Assembly (NCBI GenBank): GCA_029776255.1
Contig: JAKOTN010000026.1
Coordinates: forward strand, 62,001 to 126,000
Length of the DNA: 64,000 nt
DNA from: Pseudomonadota bacterium
GTDB taxonomy: Bacteria > Pseudomonadota > Gammaproteobacteria > Burkholderiales > Rhodocyclaceae
Reading direction: 5' to 3'
Position numbers and translations under genes: made by a program. Shown piece by piece: positions 40,199-48,828 of this stretch (position 1 is the first letter of the stretch; each line of letters starts with the position of its first letter). The notes below the pieces were generated by a model. It did not search any database. It worked only from the letters and a program-made list of their open reading frames with translations, and was not told the origin of the DNA.

Positions 40199-40544
40199 TT
40201 TTGCGATAGAGTCCTGAAACGCTTGAAATACGTACCACCAGGCCACGATCTTTCCGGTTTGGCGCCTGATGCTGTATGGACACGATGGATTCGTGAAAAC
40301 AGGTAGCTGCGACGAGGCTTGCAACCCCGTCAACAGAACCTTATATCACTGATGTAACTATTTTAGCGGCAAATGGCCGATGCCCACCAGATTCTGGCGG
40401 CGGCACTTCAAGATAGCATCCCGACGTGCCGTCTGCCGGCACCACTGTTTACATGCTCCCGACCATTGCGTAGCGGTCCCGCGATCAAACAGGTGGCGGC
40501 AAAAAAAAGCTCACCGCCGATTTGCCTTATCGTGCGATTGGCCG
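40199..40544. other. 346-bp gap between maeB end and pilB start
   Basis: No gene supported. It must hold the pilB promoter (minus strand; AT-rich stretch 40340-40365) and the end of the maeB transcript. One small hairpin, GTGCCG-TCTGC-CGGCAC at 40426-40442, is seen without a T-run; a run of eight A at 40501-40508 would be a T-run on the minus strand, but the hairpin before it is weak. Confidence 0.4.
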
Positions 40545-42833
40545 CTACTTGGTCGCCGCGTCCACCACCACCAGAGCGGTCATATCCACCACCCTGCGCA
40601 CCGAGGATGTTGGCGGCAGGACGTGTACCGGACGCGCGGCGCCGAGAAGAATCGGCCCTACCGACATCCCTTCGCCGCCCGTCATCTTAAGCAGGTTATA
40701 AGAGATGTTGGCCGCGTCCAGATTGGGCATCACCAGCACGTTGGCTTCACCCGCAAGCAGCGAATTGGGATCGGACTGATCGCGGACGGACTCCGACAAC
40801 GCGCTCTCGCCGCTCATTTCCCCATCGATTTCGAGACCCGGCGCCTGCTCGCGGACGATTGCCACCGCGGCGGCCACCTTACGGGCGGCGGCGGACTGCG
40901 AGGAACCGAAATTGGAGTGCGAGAGCAGCGCCACTTTCGGCCGAATCTTGAAACGCCGCACCGCTTCAACCGCCATCAGCGTGATTTCAGCCAGTTGCTC
41001 GGCATCGGGATCGTTGTTGACGTGCGTATCGCAGAGAAACAAGGACCGCCCTGGCAACAGCAAGTGCGTCATCGCCGCCATCGTCTTATGACCAGGCGCC
41101 TTGCCGATGATCTCGTCGACCTGCCGCAAGTGGTGGGCAAAACGGCCTGACAGCCCACAGATCATACCGTCCGCATAGCCCAGTTTGAGCAGGATGGCGC
41201 CGATGATGGTGTTATCGCTGCGTAAACGCGTTTTGGCGATGCTCACCGTCACTCCCTGGCGCTTCCTAAGTTCGTGATAGGTTGTCCAACACTCCTTGTA
41301 ACGCGCGTCGCTGTTGGGATCGACCACCTCCAACTGGGTGCCGATGCGCAGCTTCGAACCGATCCGCAACAGACGCGCGGCGATCACGTCCGGCCGGCCA
41401 ATCAGTATCGGCCGGGTCAAACCTTCGTCGAGAATGGTTTGTGCGGCGCGCAACATCCGTTCGTCCTCGCCGTCGGGATAAACGATGCGCGTCTTGCGGC
41501 CACGCTTGGCCGCCGAAAAAACGGCCCGCATGCCGACCCCTGTTTGATAGACGAACTCCCTGAGCTTTTCCTTGTAGGCAGCCATGTCGGCAATCGGCCG
41601 CGTCGCCACGCCGGAACTCATCGCCGCCTCGGCAACGGCCGGCGCGACGGTGGTGATCAGCCGTGGATCAAACGGTTTGGGGATCAGATATTCCGGGCCG
41701 AAAGAAAGCTCCTGGCCCGGATAAGCCATCGCCACCTCGTCACTGACCTCCTGTTGCGCCATCGCCGCCAAGGCCGTGACGCAAGCCATTTTCATCTGCT
41801 CGTTGATGCCGGTGGCGCCGACATCAAGCGCTCCACGGAAAATGAACGGAAAGCAGAGCACATTGTTCACCTGATTAGGATAGTCCGAACGACCAGTGGC
41901 CATGATCACGTCCGGACGCACCTGCCGTGCCAGTTCCGGCATGATTTCCGGAGTAGGGTTGGCCAGCGCGAAAACGATCGGCTGCTCGGCCATGCCGGCG
42001 AGCATCTCCGGTTGCAAGGCACCGGCCGCCGACAGACCAAGGAAAACGTCGGCGCCGGTCAAGGCATCGGCCAGCGTTCTGGCTTCCGTTACCTGGGCAT
42101 ACCGGGCCTTGGTCGGCTCCATCTTCTCGTCCCGGCCTACGTAAACCACCCCTTTCGAATCGCAGACGGTGATGTTCTCGCGCTTGACTCCCAAGTCGCA
42201 CCACAGATTCAGGCAGGAAATCGCCGCCGCGCCGGCACCGGAACATACCACCCTGACTTGATCGATGCGCTTGCCGGTCACCTTGAGGGCGTTGAGGATC
42301 GCCGCCGACGAGATGATCGCCGTCCCGTGCTGATCATCGTGAAAAACCGGAATCGACATCCGCTCCTTGAGCTTGCTCTCAATATAAAAACACTCCGGCG
42401 CCTTGATGTCTTCCAGGTTGATGCCGCCAAGAGTTGGCTCCATCGCGGCGATCATGTCGATCAACCTGTCGGGATCATTTTCGGCCAACTCGATATCGAA
42501 CACGTCGATACCGGCGAATTTCTTGAACAAACACCCCTTGCCTTCCATTACCGGCTTGGCGGCAAGCGGACCAATATTACCCAGGCCGAGCACCGCGGTG
42601 CCGTTGGTAATGACGCCAACCAGATTGGCACGCGAACTGTAGAGGCTGGCCGTGCCCGGATCATCGACAATGGCATTACACGCATACGCGACACCGGGAG
42701 AATAAGCCAACGCCAAATCGATCTGATTGCTCAGCCCCTTGGTTGGCTGCACAGCGATTTTTCCCGGGGTCGGGTAGCGGTGATAGTCAAGCGCAGCCTC
42801 CCGTAGATCGGCTTGTTGCGAATCGATTTCCAT
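40545..42833 (-). CDS. maeB: NADP-dependent malic enzyme with phosphotransacetylase-like domain
   Basis: 762-aa malic enzyme of the long MaeB type: oxidative decarboxylation of malate to pyruvate with NADP. The N-terminal catalytic part (1-430) shows [46 protein letters not shown] and the NADP fold [15 protein letters not shown]; the C-terminal 330 residues are a phosphate acetyltransferase-like domain, regulatory rather than catalytic in studied enzymes. Start ATG 42833 has AGGAGG 5 bp upstream, which excludes the longer frame to 42857. Divergent from the EF-G paralogue. Confidence 0.94.
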   Translation of the reverse strand: MEIDSQQADLREAALDYHRYPTPGKIAVQPTKGLSNQIDLALAYSPGVAYACNAIVDDPGTASLYSSRANLVGVITNGTAVLGLGNIGPLAAKPVMEGKGCLFKKFAGIDVFDIELAENDPDRLIDMIAAMEPTLGGINLEDIKAPECFYIESKLKERMSIPVFHDDQHGTAIISSAAILNALKVTGKRIDQVRVVCSGAGAAAISCLNLWCDLGVKRENITVCDSKGVVYVGRDEKMEPTKARYAQVTEARTLADALTGADVFLGLSAAGALQPEMLAGMAEQPIVFALANPTPEIMPELARQVRPDVIMATGRSDYPNQVNNVLCFPFIFRGALDVGATGINEQMKMACVTALAAMAQQEVSDEVAMAYPGQELSFGPEYLIPKPFDPRLITTVAPAVAEAAMSSGVATRPIADMAAYKEKLREFVYQTGVGMRAVFSAAKRGRKTRIVYPDGEDERMLRAAQTILDEGLTRPILIGRPDVIAARLLRIGSKLRIGTQLEVVDPNSDARYKECWTTYHELRKRQGVTVSIAKTRLRSDNTIIGAILLKLGYADGMICGLSGRFAHHLRQVDEIIGKAPGHKTMAAMTHLLLPGRSLFLCDTHVNNDPDAEQLAEITLMAVEAVRRFKIRPKVALLSHSNFGSSQSAAARKVAAAVAIVREQAPGLEIDGEMSGESALSESVRDQSDPNSLLAGEANVLVMPNLDAANISYNLLKMTGGEGMSVGPILLGAARPVHVLPPTSSVRRVVDMTALVVVDAATK

Positions 42834-43128
42834 GTTGCCTCCTGGCGCGGTGTTCATCGGCTAAAAGGGCGTAACTTTAGCCGACTCGCGCGATTTGCAC
42901 AAAAAATCGACCTACGACAAACAGTTCCGTCCGGCGCCAGATACCGGCAACAGTCGTCGTAGTGGCCACCGGCAAGGGATTGGCAATACACGGACGGCAT
43001 CAAGAACAGATGGACGCGCGTAGCGCTGTCGGCGGAGGTAGAATGACCGCTGCACGCGCGGCGGACCATGCCATGGGGCTATTCGCGCACGGCGACGTGC
43101 CTACGACCTGAATGGGAGAGATAAAGGA
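42834..43128. other. 295-bp divergent region between maeB and the EF-G paralogue
   Basis: No gene seen. It holds both start regions; a TAGAAT -10-like hexamer lies on the plus strand near 43040 but has no good -35. Confidence 0.35.
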
Positions 43129-45177
43129 ATGGGCCAAACAGCCACCAGCAACCTTCGCACTGTCGCGCTTGTCGGCCACGGCGCCGCCGGCAAGACCACG
43201 CTTGCCGAAAGCCTACTTGCCGCCGCCGGCGCCATCACCAGCCGGGGAACCGTTGAAAAAGGCAATACCGTTTGCGACTTCGATCCGCAGGAAAAGGAAT
43301 TCGGCCATTCGCTGAACACGGCGCTGGCAAGCTTTTCCTGGCAAGGAGCGCAGGTCCACCTGATTGACACGCCTGGCTTCCCCGATTTCGCCGGGCAAGC
43401 GATCAGCGCCCTGGCTGCGGTGGATACCGCCCTGGTGGTGATCAACGCGCAAAACGGCATCGAGCTGTCAACCGAGAGAATGATGCGTCTGGCAGCCGCC
43501 CGCAACGTCTGCCGGATGATCGTGGTCAATAAAATAGACGCCGAGAACATCAATCTGCCGGCGCTGGTCGGCGACATCCGCGAACGCTTCGGTCGGGAAT
43601 GCATGCTGCTCGACTTGCCCGCCAAGCACGCCAGCGAAGTGGTCGAATTGCTCGGGCACGAGGAGGGCGAAAGCGATTTCGAATCGGTGGCGGCGGCACA
43701 TCGGGCACTGATCGACCAACTGGTCGAAGAAGATGAAGAGTTATTGGCGCGCTATCTTGACGAAGGGCTCGACCCAAGCCTAGAGGAACTGCACAAGCCC
43801 TTCGAGCAGGCGCTACGCACGGGTCACCTGGTTCCTATTCTGTTCGTCTCGGCAAAGACCGGCGCCGGCATTCCGCAATTGCTCGACGTGCTGGCCCATC
43901 TGGCGCCCAATCCAACAGAAGGCAATCCGCCGCCGTTCTATCGTGGCGAACCCGACGAAAATCCTGTCGCCTTCAGCGCCGACCCCGACCCGAAAAAACA
44001 CGTACTGGCGCACGTTTTCAAGATCGTCAGCGACCCTTTCATCGGCAAGGTCGGTGTCTTCAGGGTACATCAGGGCACGATCAAGAAAGACTCGCAACTC
44101 TTTGTCGGCGACGGCAAGCGTCCCTTCAAGGTCGGTCATATCTATCGCTTGCAGGGCAAGGACTACGTCGAAGTCGACGCTCTTGTGCCGGGCGATCTGG
44201 GCGCGGTCGCCAAGGTGGAGGAAATCGAATTCGACTGTGTATTACACGATTCGCACGATGAAGATCACATTCATCTCAAGCCTCTTGAATTCCCGCAGCC
44301 GATGCAGGGGCTGGCAGTCCATGCCCGACGCAAGGCGGACGAACAGCGTCTTTTCGAGATCTTGCACAAACTGGAAGTTGAAGACCCCTGCTTCAAGATT
44401 GAAAGACACCCGACGACCAACGAAACAGTGATTCGCGGCATCGGTGAAATGCACTTGCGCGCCAAATTGAGCCGCCTTTCGCAGCAATACAAGCTAGAAC
44501 TCGACACCAAACCGCCACAAATCGCCTACCGAGAGGCGATCACCGGCACGGCCGAGGGACATTGCCGGCACAAGAAACAAAGCGGTGGCGCCGGACAGTT
44601 TGGCGAAGTGGCGCTGCGCGTCGAACCGCTCGAGCGCGGCGCCGGGTTCGAGTTCGTCGACATCGTAAAAGGCGGCGTGATCCCCGGCGTGTTCATGGCC
44701 GCCGTCGAGAAAGGCGTTCGCCAGGCACTCGCCGACGGCGTGGTCGCCGGCTTTCCGGTCGAGGATCTGCGCGTGACGGTGCATGACGGGAAATCGCACC
44801 CCGTTGACGGCAAGGACATCGCTTTTTTCACGGCGGCGCGCAAGGCTACCGTTGAAGCGATTCGTGGCGCCAAGCCGATTATTCTCGAGCCGGTGGTCGA
44901 CATCGAAATCCTGACGCCGGAGGCAATGACTGGCGACGTCACCGGCGATCTATCCAGCAAGCGCGGCCACTTGACCGGCACCCAACCGCGTGGCCCTGGC
45001 GTGATGGCGATTTCCGGCGAGGTACCACTGGCCGAACTCGACGGATACCAATCGCGACTGAAATCACTGACCGGCGGACAAGGGTCGTACAGCATCGCCT
45101 TTTCTCATTACGCGCAAGTACCGCCGATGACACAGCAGCAACTGGCGGCGCAACACAAGGTCGTCGAGGAAGATTAA
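43129..45177 (+). CDS. EF-G-like GTPase paralogue (FusA2-type)
   Basis: 682-aa translational GTPase of the EF-G-like group, distinct from canonical EF-G. G1 VGHGAAGKTTL, G3 IDTPGFPDFAG, G4 VNKID; domains II-V follow (GIGEMHLRAKLSRL, and domain IV-V VDIEILTPEAMTGDVTGDL). Switch I differs strongly from canonical EF-G and the domain IV tip (KHKKQSGGAGQFGEV-like) is kept. Ribosome-binding site GGGAGAGATAAAGGA before ATG. Such paralogues may act in ribosome recycling or stress; no str-operon partners are adjacent, so the main fusA must be elsewhere. Followed 26 bp later by plsB. Confidence 0.88.
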   Translation: MGQTATSNLRTVALVGHGAAGKTTLAESLLAAAGAITSRGTVEKGNTVCDFDPQEKEFGHSLNTALASFSWQGAQVHLIDTPGFPDFAGQAISALAAVDTALVVINAQNGIELSTERMMRLAAARNVCRMIVVNKIDAENINLPALVGDIRERFGRECMLLDLPAKHASEVVELLGHEEGESDFESVAAAHRALIDQLVEEDEELLARYLDEGLDPSLEELHKPFEQALRTGHLVPILFVSAKTGAGIPQLLDVLAHLAPNPTEGNPPPFYRGEPDENPVAFSADPDPKKHVLAHVFKIVSDPFIGKVGVFRVHQGTIKKDSQLFVGDGKRPFKVGHIYRLQGKDYVEVDALVPGDLGAVAKVEEIEFDCVLHDSHDEDHIHLKPLEFPQPMQGLAVHARRKADEQRLFEILHKLEVEDPCFKIERHPTTNETVIRGIGEMHLRAKLSRLSQQYKLELDTKPPQIAYREAITGTAEGHCRHKKQSGGAGQFGEVALRVEPLERGAGFEFVDIVKGGVIPGVFMAAVEKGVRQALADGVVAGFPVEDLRVTVHDGKSHPVDGKDIAFFTAARKATVEAIRGAKPIILEPVVDIEILTPEAMTGDVTGDLSSKRGHLTGTQPRGPGVMAISGEVPLAELDGYQSRLKSLTGGQGSYSIAFSHYAQVPPMTQQQLAAQHKVVEED

Positions 45178-45203
45178 GCGAGGGAACACGGGCAACATCG
45201 ACA

Positions 45204-47675
45204 ATGGCGGGCGATTTCAAGGTGTCGGGCTGGTTGGCGCGGCTCGCTCGCCGTCTGTTGTATCTGTGGGTACGCACCACGGTCTTCCCGGCGAGTCCGG
45301 GGGAACTCGGACTCGACCCAGAGAAGCCGGTCTGTTACGTTTTGCAGGACCGGCACTTCTCGAACATGCTGGTCCTTACCGAAGAATCGCGACGCGTCGG
45401 TTTGCCGCTTGCCGAAGCGCCTCTGACACTCGGCGGACGGCAGCAAGCTCGCTCGTTTTTCTTTCTCAACGACGGCTCCCGCCTGACTGGGCGGCGAGAT
45501 ACCCGCCGTCGACACGCTCCTCTACTGGCCACGCTGATTGAAGAAAGCGTCGCCGACCCGCAACTCGACGTACAACTAGTACCGGTGGTCATTCTCTGGG
45601 GACGCGCACCCGGACAGCAGGATTCGATCATCAAAGCACTGTTCTCGGAAGCCTGGCGACCGCCAACCGCCTGGCGGCAGATGCTGGCCATCCTGCTGCA
45701 TGGGCGCAACGTGCTGGTACGCTACAACGCACCGCTTTCACTACGCGAATTCCTGCAAGGCGACGTCGCCCAAAAACAGGCCCTGCATAAACTGTCGCGG
45801 GTATTGCGAGTTCATTTCCATCGCCAGCGGCAAATGGCCATCGGTCCCGACCTCTCTCACCGTAACGTGCAAGTCAGCACCGTTCTCGCCGGAGAACGTG
45901 TGCGTCAAGCGATCGCCGACGAAGCCGAAAAGCACGGTATCCCGCTAAGCGAAGCGCAAGCGCGCGCCTGCGATTTTGCCCTCGAAATTGCCTCCGACTA
46001 TGCCTACGGTGTCGTCCGCGCCATGGAATTGCTGCTGACATGGTTGTGGACACGTTTATATGACGGCATCGAATTTCACAACTTCGACGCCGTCACGCGC
46101 ATCGCTTCCGGGCACGAGATCGTTTACGTTCCCTGCCACCGCAGCCACATCGATTACTTGCTGCTGTCGTACCTGATACATCGCCAGGGGCTGACTCCAC
46201 CGCATGTCGCAGCGGGAGCCAACCTCAACCTGCCGCTGGTCGGCTCGCTGTTACGGCACGGCGGCGCCTTTTTTCTCCGTCGCAGTTTCAAGGGCGAACC
46301 GCTTTACGCCGCCGTCTTTCAGGAATACCTGCACCTGATGTTGGCACGCGGCTTTCCGATCGAGTACTTCATCGAAGGCGGACGCAGTCGTAGCGGCCGG
46401 ATGCTGACACCGAAAGCAGGGATACTCGGCATGACCGTGCAAAGCTTCATCCGAGAACACCAACGAGCGCTGATTTTCGTGCCGGTCTATATCGGCTACG
46501 AAAAACTGCTCGAAGGCCCCTCTTACCTCAGCGAACTCGCCGGCAAGCCAAAACAGCGGGAATCGTTGCTGGCGCTCATCAAGAGTTTCCGCAGCATCAA
46601 ACGGGTTTTCGGCAAGGTTCATGTCAATTTTGGCCAACCGCTGCCGCTGGCGGAATTTCTCGGCGCGCAGCACCCCGAATGGGAAGCGGAGTCCGCCGGC
46701 GAAAAATCCGAATGGGCGCGACTGGCGACCAGGCGGGCAGCCGCCGAACTCGCCAAAAGAATCAACGAAGCCGCAGTGCTCAATCCGGTCAACCTGATGG
46801 CGCTGGCCTTGCTGGCAACGCCCAAGCACACCGCCGACGAACAGGCCCTGCACCGAATGCTTGATCATTATCGGGCACTTGCCGAAGACGCCCCCTACGC
46901 GCAGAACAGCATCACCTGCCGCCTCGACGCCAAGGCAATTGTCGCTTACGCCGAAAGATTGACCATCGTCGAGCGTTTTCACGATCCGCTGGGCGATTTG
47001 ATCCGTATTCCGAACGAACAAGCGCCTTTTCTCGCTTATTTCCGCAACAATGTCCTGCATCTGTTTGCATTACCGGCGGTGATCGCCTGCCTGCTCAGCC
47101 ACAACAACCGTCTGGAGCCGGCGCGGATGACGCAAGCGGTCGTCGGCATTTACACCCTGATGCGTGCCGAACTCTTTCTGCGTCTGCCGCTCGACGACTT
47201 GCCAAGCGCCATCGACACGGTAATCGGCGTTCTGCTGGCACGCGGTCTGCTGCAACGTTCCGCTGCCTCCGGCCAATTGGTGGCTCCCAGGCCGATCACC
47301 AGGGAATTTGCCGAATTGCACTTGCTTGGCGAAACAATACGCCCATTGCTGGAGCGCCACTTCCTGGCGTTATCGCTGTTACAGCGACAAGGCAGCGGGC
47401 AGTTGACCCGCCAGGCGCTGGAAGACAGTTGTCATCTGCTGGCGCAACGGCTATCGCTGCTTTACGAATTCAACACACCCGAATTTCCCGAGAAAACAAC
47501 GTTTTCCGCATATATTGGCAATCTCGTCGAGGCCGACTTTTTGGTCGAGGACGACCAGGGCCTGCTGTCTTTCGACGACCGCCTGATGACGCCACTGGCC
47601 TATTCGGAATTGGTCCTTTCCACCGAGGCCAGGCAGGCAATCCGGCGCATGGCGGGAAGCGACGCGGCTCCGTAG
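45204..47675 (+). CDS. plsB: Glycerol-3-phosphate 1-O-acyltransferase
   Basis: 823-aa membrane-associated acyltransferase making 1-acyl-glycerol-3-phosphate, the first step of phospholipid synthesis. Acyltransferase motif I HRSHIDYLLLSY (HX4D, about 313-318), motif II GAFFLRRSF, motif III YFIEGGRSRSGRML and motif IV VPVYIGYEKLLEG are all intact. Same size as E. coli PlsB. It ends 37 bp from a convergent lytic transglycosylase gene. Together with pssA and the PLD-type synthase, it makes phospholipid synthesis well represented in this window. Confidence 0.95.
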   Translation: MAGDFKVSGWLARLARRLLYLWVRTTVFPASPGELGLDPEKPVCYVLQDRHFSNMLVLTEESRRVGLPLAEAPLTLGGRQQARSFFFLNDGSRLTGRRDTRRRHAPLLATLIEESVADPQLDVQLVPVVILWGRAPGQQDSIIKALFSEAWRPPTAWRQMLAILLHGRNVLVRYNAPLSLREFLQGDVAQKQALHKLSRVLRVHFHRQRQMAIGPDLSHRNVQVSTVLAGERVRQAIADEAEKHGIPLSEAQARACDFALEIASDYAYGVVRAMELLLTWLWTRLYDGIEFHNFDAVTRIASGHEIVYVPCHRSHIDYLLLSYLIHRQGLTPPHVAAGANLNLPLVGSLLRHGGAFFLRRSFKGEPLYAAVFQEYLHLMLARGFPIEYFIEGGRSRSGRMLTPKAGILGMTVQSFIREHQRALIFVPVYIGYEKLLEGPSYLSELAGKPKQRESLLALIKSFRSIKRVFGKVHVNFGQPLPLAEFLGAQHPEWEAESAGEKSEWARLATRRAAAELAKRINEAAVLNPVNLMALALLATPKHTADEQALHRMLDHYRALAEDAPYAQNSITCRLDAKAIVAYAERLTIVERFHDPLGDLIRIPNEQAPFLAYFRNNVLHLFALPAVIACLLSHNNRLEPARMTQAVVGIYTLMRAELFLRLPLDDLPSAIDTVIGVLLARGLLQRSAASGQLVAPRPITREFAELHLLGETIRPLLERHFLALSLLQRQGSGQLTRQALEDSCHLLAQRLSLLYEFNTPEFPEKTTFSAYIGNLVEADFLVEDDQGLLSFDDRLMTPLAYSELVLSTEARQAIRRMAGSDAAP

Positions 47676-47712
47676 ACCGACAAGCCGCGAACGACGCTGT
47701 CGACACCCAGGA

Positions 47713-48408
47713 TCATGCGCGGCCGTCGGGACCGCGGCGCACCGCCTGTTCGAGACGCTGTTTTTCGGCATACACCTTGTTGGCGTACTCCATTCCCGGA
47801 TCGTCCGCGGCGCCACCGTAGTGCTGTAGACCGGCTGTCAGGCTACCACGCCAACGGATCGCCTCTTCGAGGACCTGCACGCCCACCTGAATATTGGTCA
47901 CAGGATCAAGAAATGGTTGCTCTCCGGCGCCCTGCGGGACCTTGTCGAGATGGAAACCCGGGATCACCTGCATCAGCCCCTTCGCACCGCTGACACTCTC
48001 CGCAAAGGGATTGAAGCGCGACTCGATACCGATCATGGCAATAATCAACAAGGGATCGAGACGACGCTCCCGGCCCACGGTCTGCGCCGCCCGGAAGATC
48101 GGCACCAGCGCCTCCGGAGCCACCTTGTATTTTCGCGACACGTAAGTCAAAGCGCGCTCTAGACGGGGCGTCAATGCCTCAGGGACGACTTCGGCGACCA
48201 CCGGTTCGGAAAACTGCTCTCCCGCCGCCGGCGATTCAGCGACCGCGACGGTCGGTGCCCGATCGGCAAATGCACGATTGTCGGCTGACGGCTTGACCGC
48301 GCCCACCAAAAGCATCAGCCCGACGACGATCAAGGCGTGTTGAACAAAATTGGAAGAAACGTCGACACGACGTCCAGGAATACTTTTCAGCGAAACAGTT
48401 GCGGACAT
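47713..48408 (-). CDS. Lytic transglycosylase (SLT domain)
   Basis: 231-aa envelope protein with an N-terminal membrane anchor or signal (about 24-42), a variable linker, and an SLT domain from about residue 110: catalytic Glu in AMIGIESRFNPFAES, then GAKGLMQVIPGFH and GVQVLEEAIRWRGSLTAGLQHYGG. It cleaves murein glycan strands. ATG 48408 has AAGGAGAG 3-4 bp upstream, which fixes the start. A good promoter lies about 200 bp upstream (48608-48636), leaving a long leader. Confidence 0.88.
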   Translation of the reverse strand: MSATVSLKSIPGRRVDVSSNFVQHALIVVGLMLLVGAVKPSADNRAFADRAPTVAVAESPAAGEQFSEPVVAEVVPEALTPRLERALTYVSRKYKVAPEALVPIFRAAQTVGRERRLDPLLIIAMIGIESRFNPFAESVSGAKGLMQVIPGFHLDKVPQGAGEQPFLDPVTNIQVGVQVLEEAIRWRGSLTAGLQHYGGAADDPGMEYANKVYAEKQRLEQAVRRGPDGRA

Positions 48409-48607
48409 GCTCTCTCCTTCACTTTGGTCATCAGGCCCAAAAAGCGCGGCGCGACGATGGACGGTAACAGGCGGGTGCAAAGCCTCGGATACGCGGGAAA
48501 AACCAACCCTGAGGCCGGAACTCCGGGCGACTCGAAAGCGCTTGACCGGAGCGGCGAGTATGCAGATGACAAACTGCGATACGTGTGGTTACTGCTGGAG
48601 TGATTGC
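48409..48607 (-). other. Long, structured 5' leader of the lytic transglycosylase gene
   Basis: About 190 nt between the predicted transcription start and the ATG at 48408, with no gene. The sequence can fold: GCCTC (48481-48485) pairs with GAGGC (48510-48514), and CCGGA with TCCGG just beyond. I could not match it to a known riboswitch. A Cys-rich plus-strand mini-ORF near 48560-48658 is not credited. Confidence 0.35.
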
Positions 48608-48636
48608 ACTCTATTGATTAATTTAAACTTTGTCAA
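48608..48636 (-). promoter_or_regulatory. Sigma-70 promoter for the lytic transglycosylase gene
   Basis: Minus-strand TTGACA (48636-48631), 17-bp AT-rich spacer, TAGAGT (48613-48608). The -35 is a perfect consensus match and the -10 matches at 4 of 6. Transcription would start near 48601 and read toward the gene at 48408. Confidence 0.6.
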
Positions 48637-48828
48637 CACGAGGGCGCGAAAGAGCTAGCAATCGGCCTGACAAGGAAAATAGAAAATCGCCTAAATCAAA
48701 TGCTTGCGAATCGCTTTGCAGAATGCCCGTGAAGCACATTTTGCGGCTTTCACTCCCCGAAATTGCCGCCGTCCAGCGCGTCGGCCACCTCCTGACAAGC
48801 GCCTCAAAACGCACGGGTAAACGTTTTC

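Noticed and set aside
41274-42806. 510-codon plus-strand ORF opposite maeB
   Set aside because: Antisense shadow; maeB is intact and explains the open frame through codon bias.
48473-48484. GGGTGCAAAGCC on the plus strand, resembling part of a class I c-di-GMP riboswitch
   Set aside because: The paired upstream element with the GNRA hairpin is missing and no plus-strand gene lies downstream to regulate.
48560-48658. Plus-strand mini-ORF with a Cys-rich start (MTNCDTCGYCWSDC)
   Set aside because: Very short, no good ribosome-binding site, overlaps the promoter of the transglycosylase gene; most likely chance.
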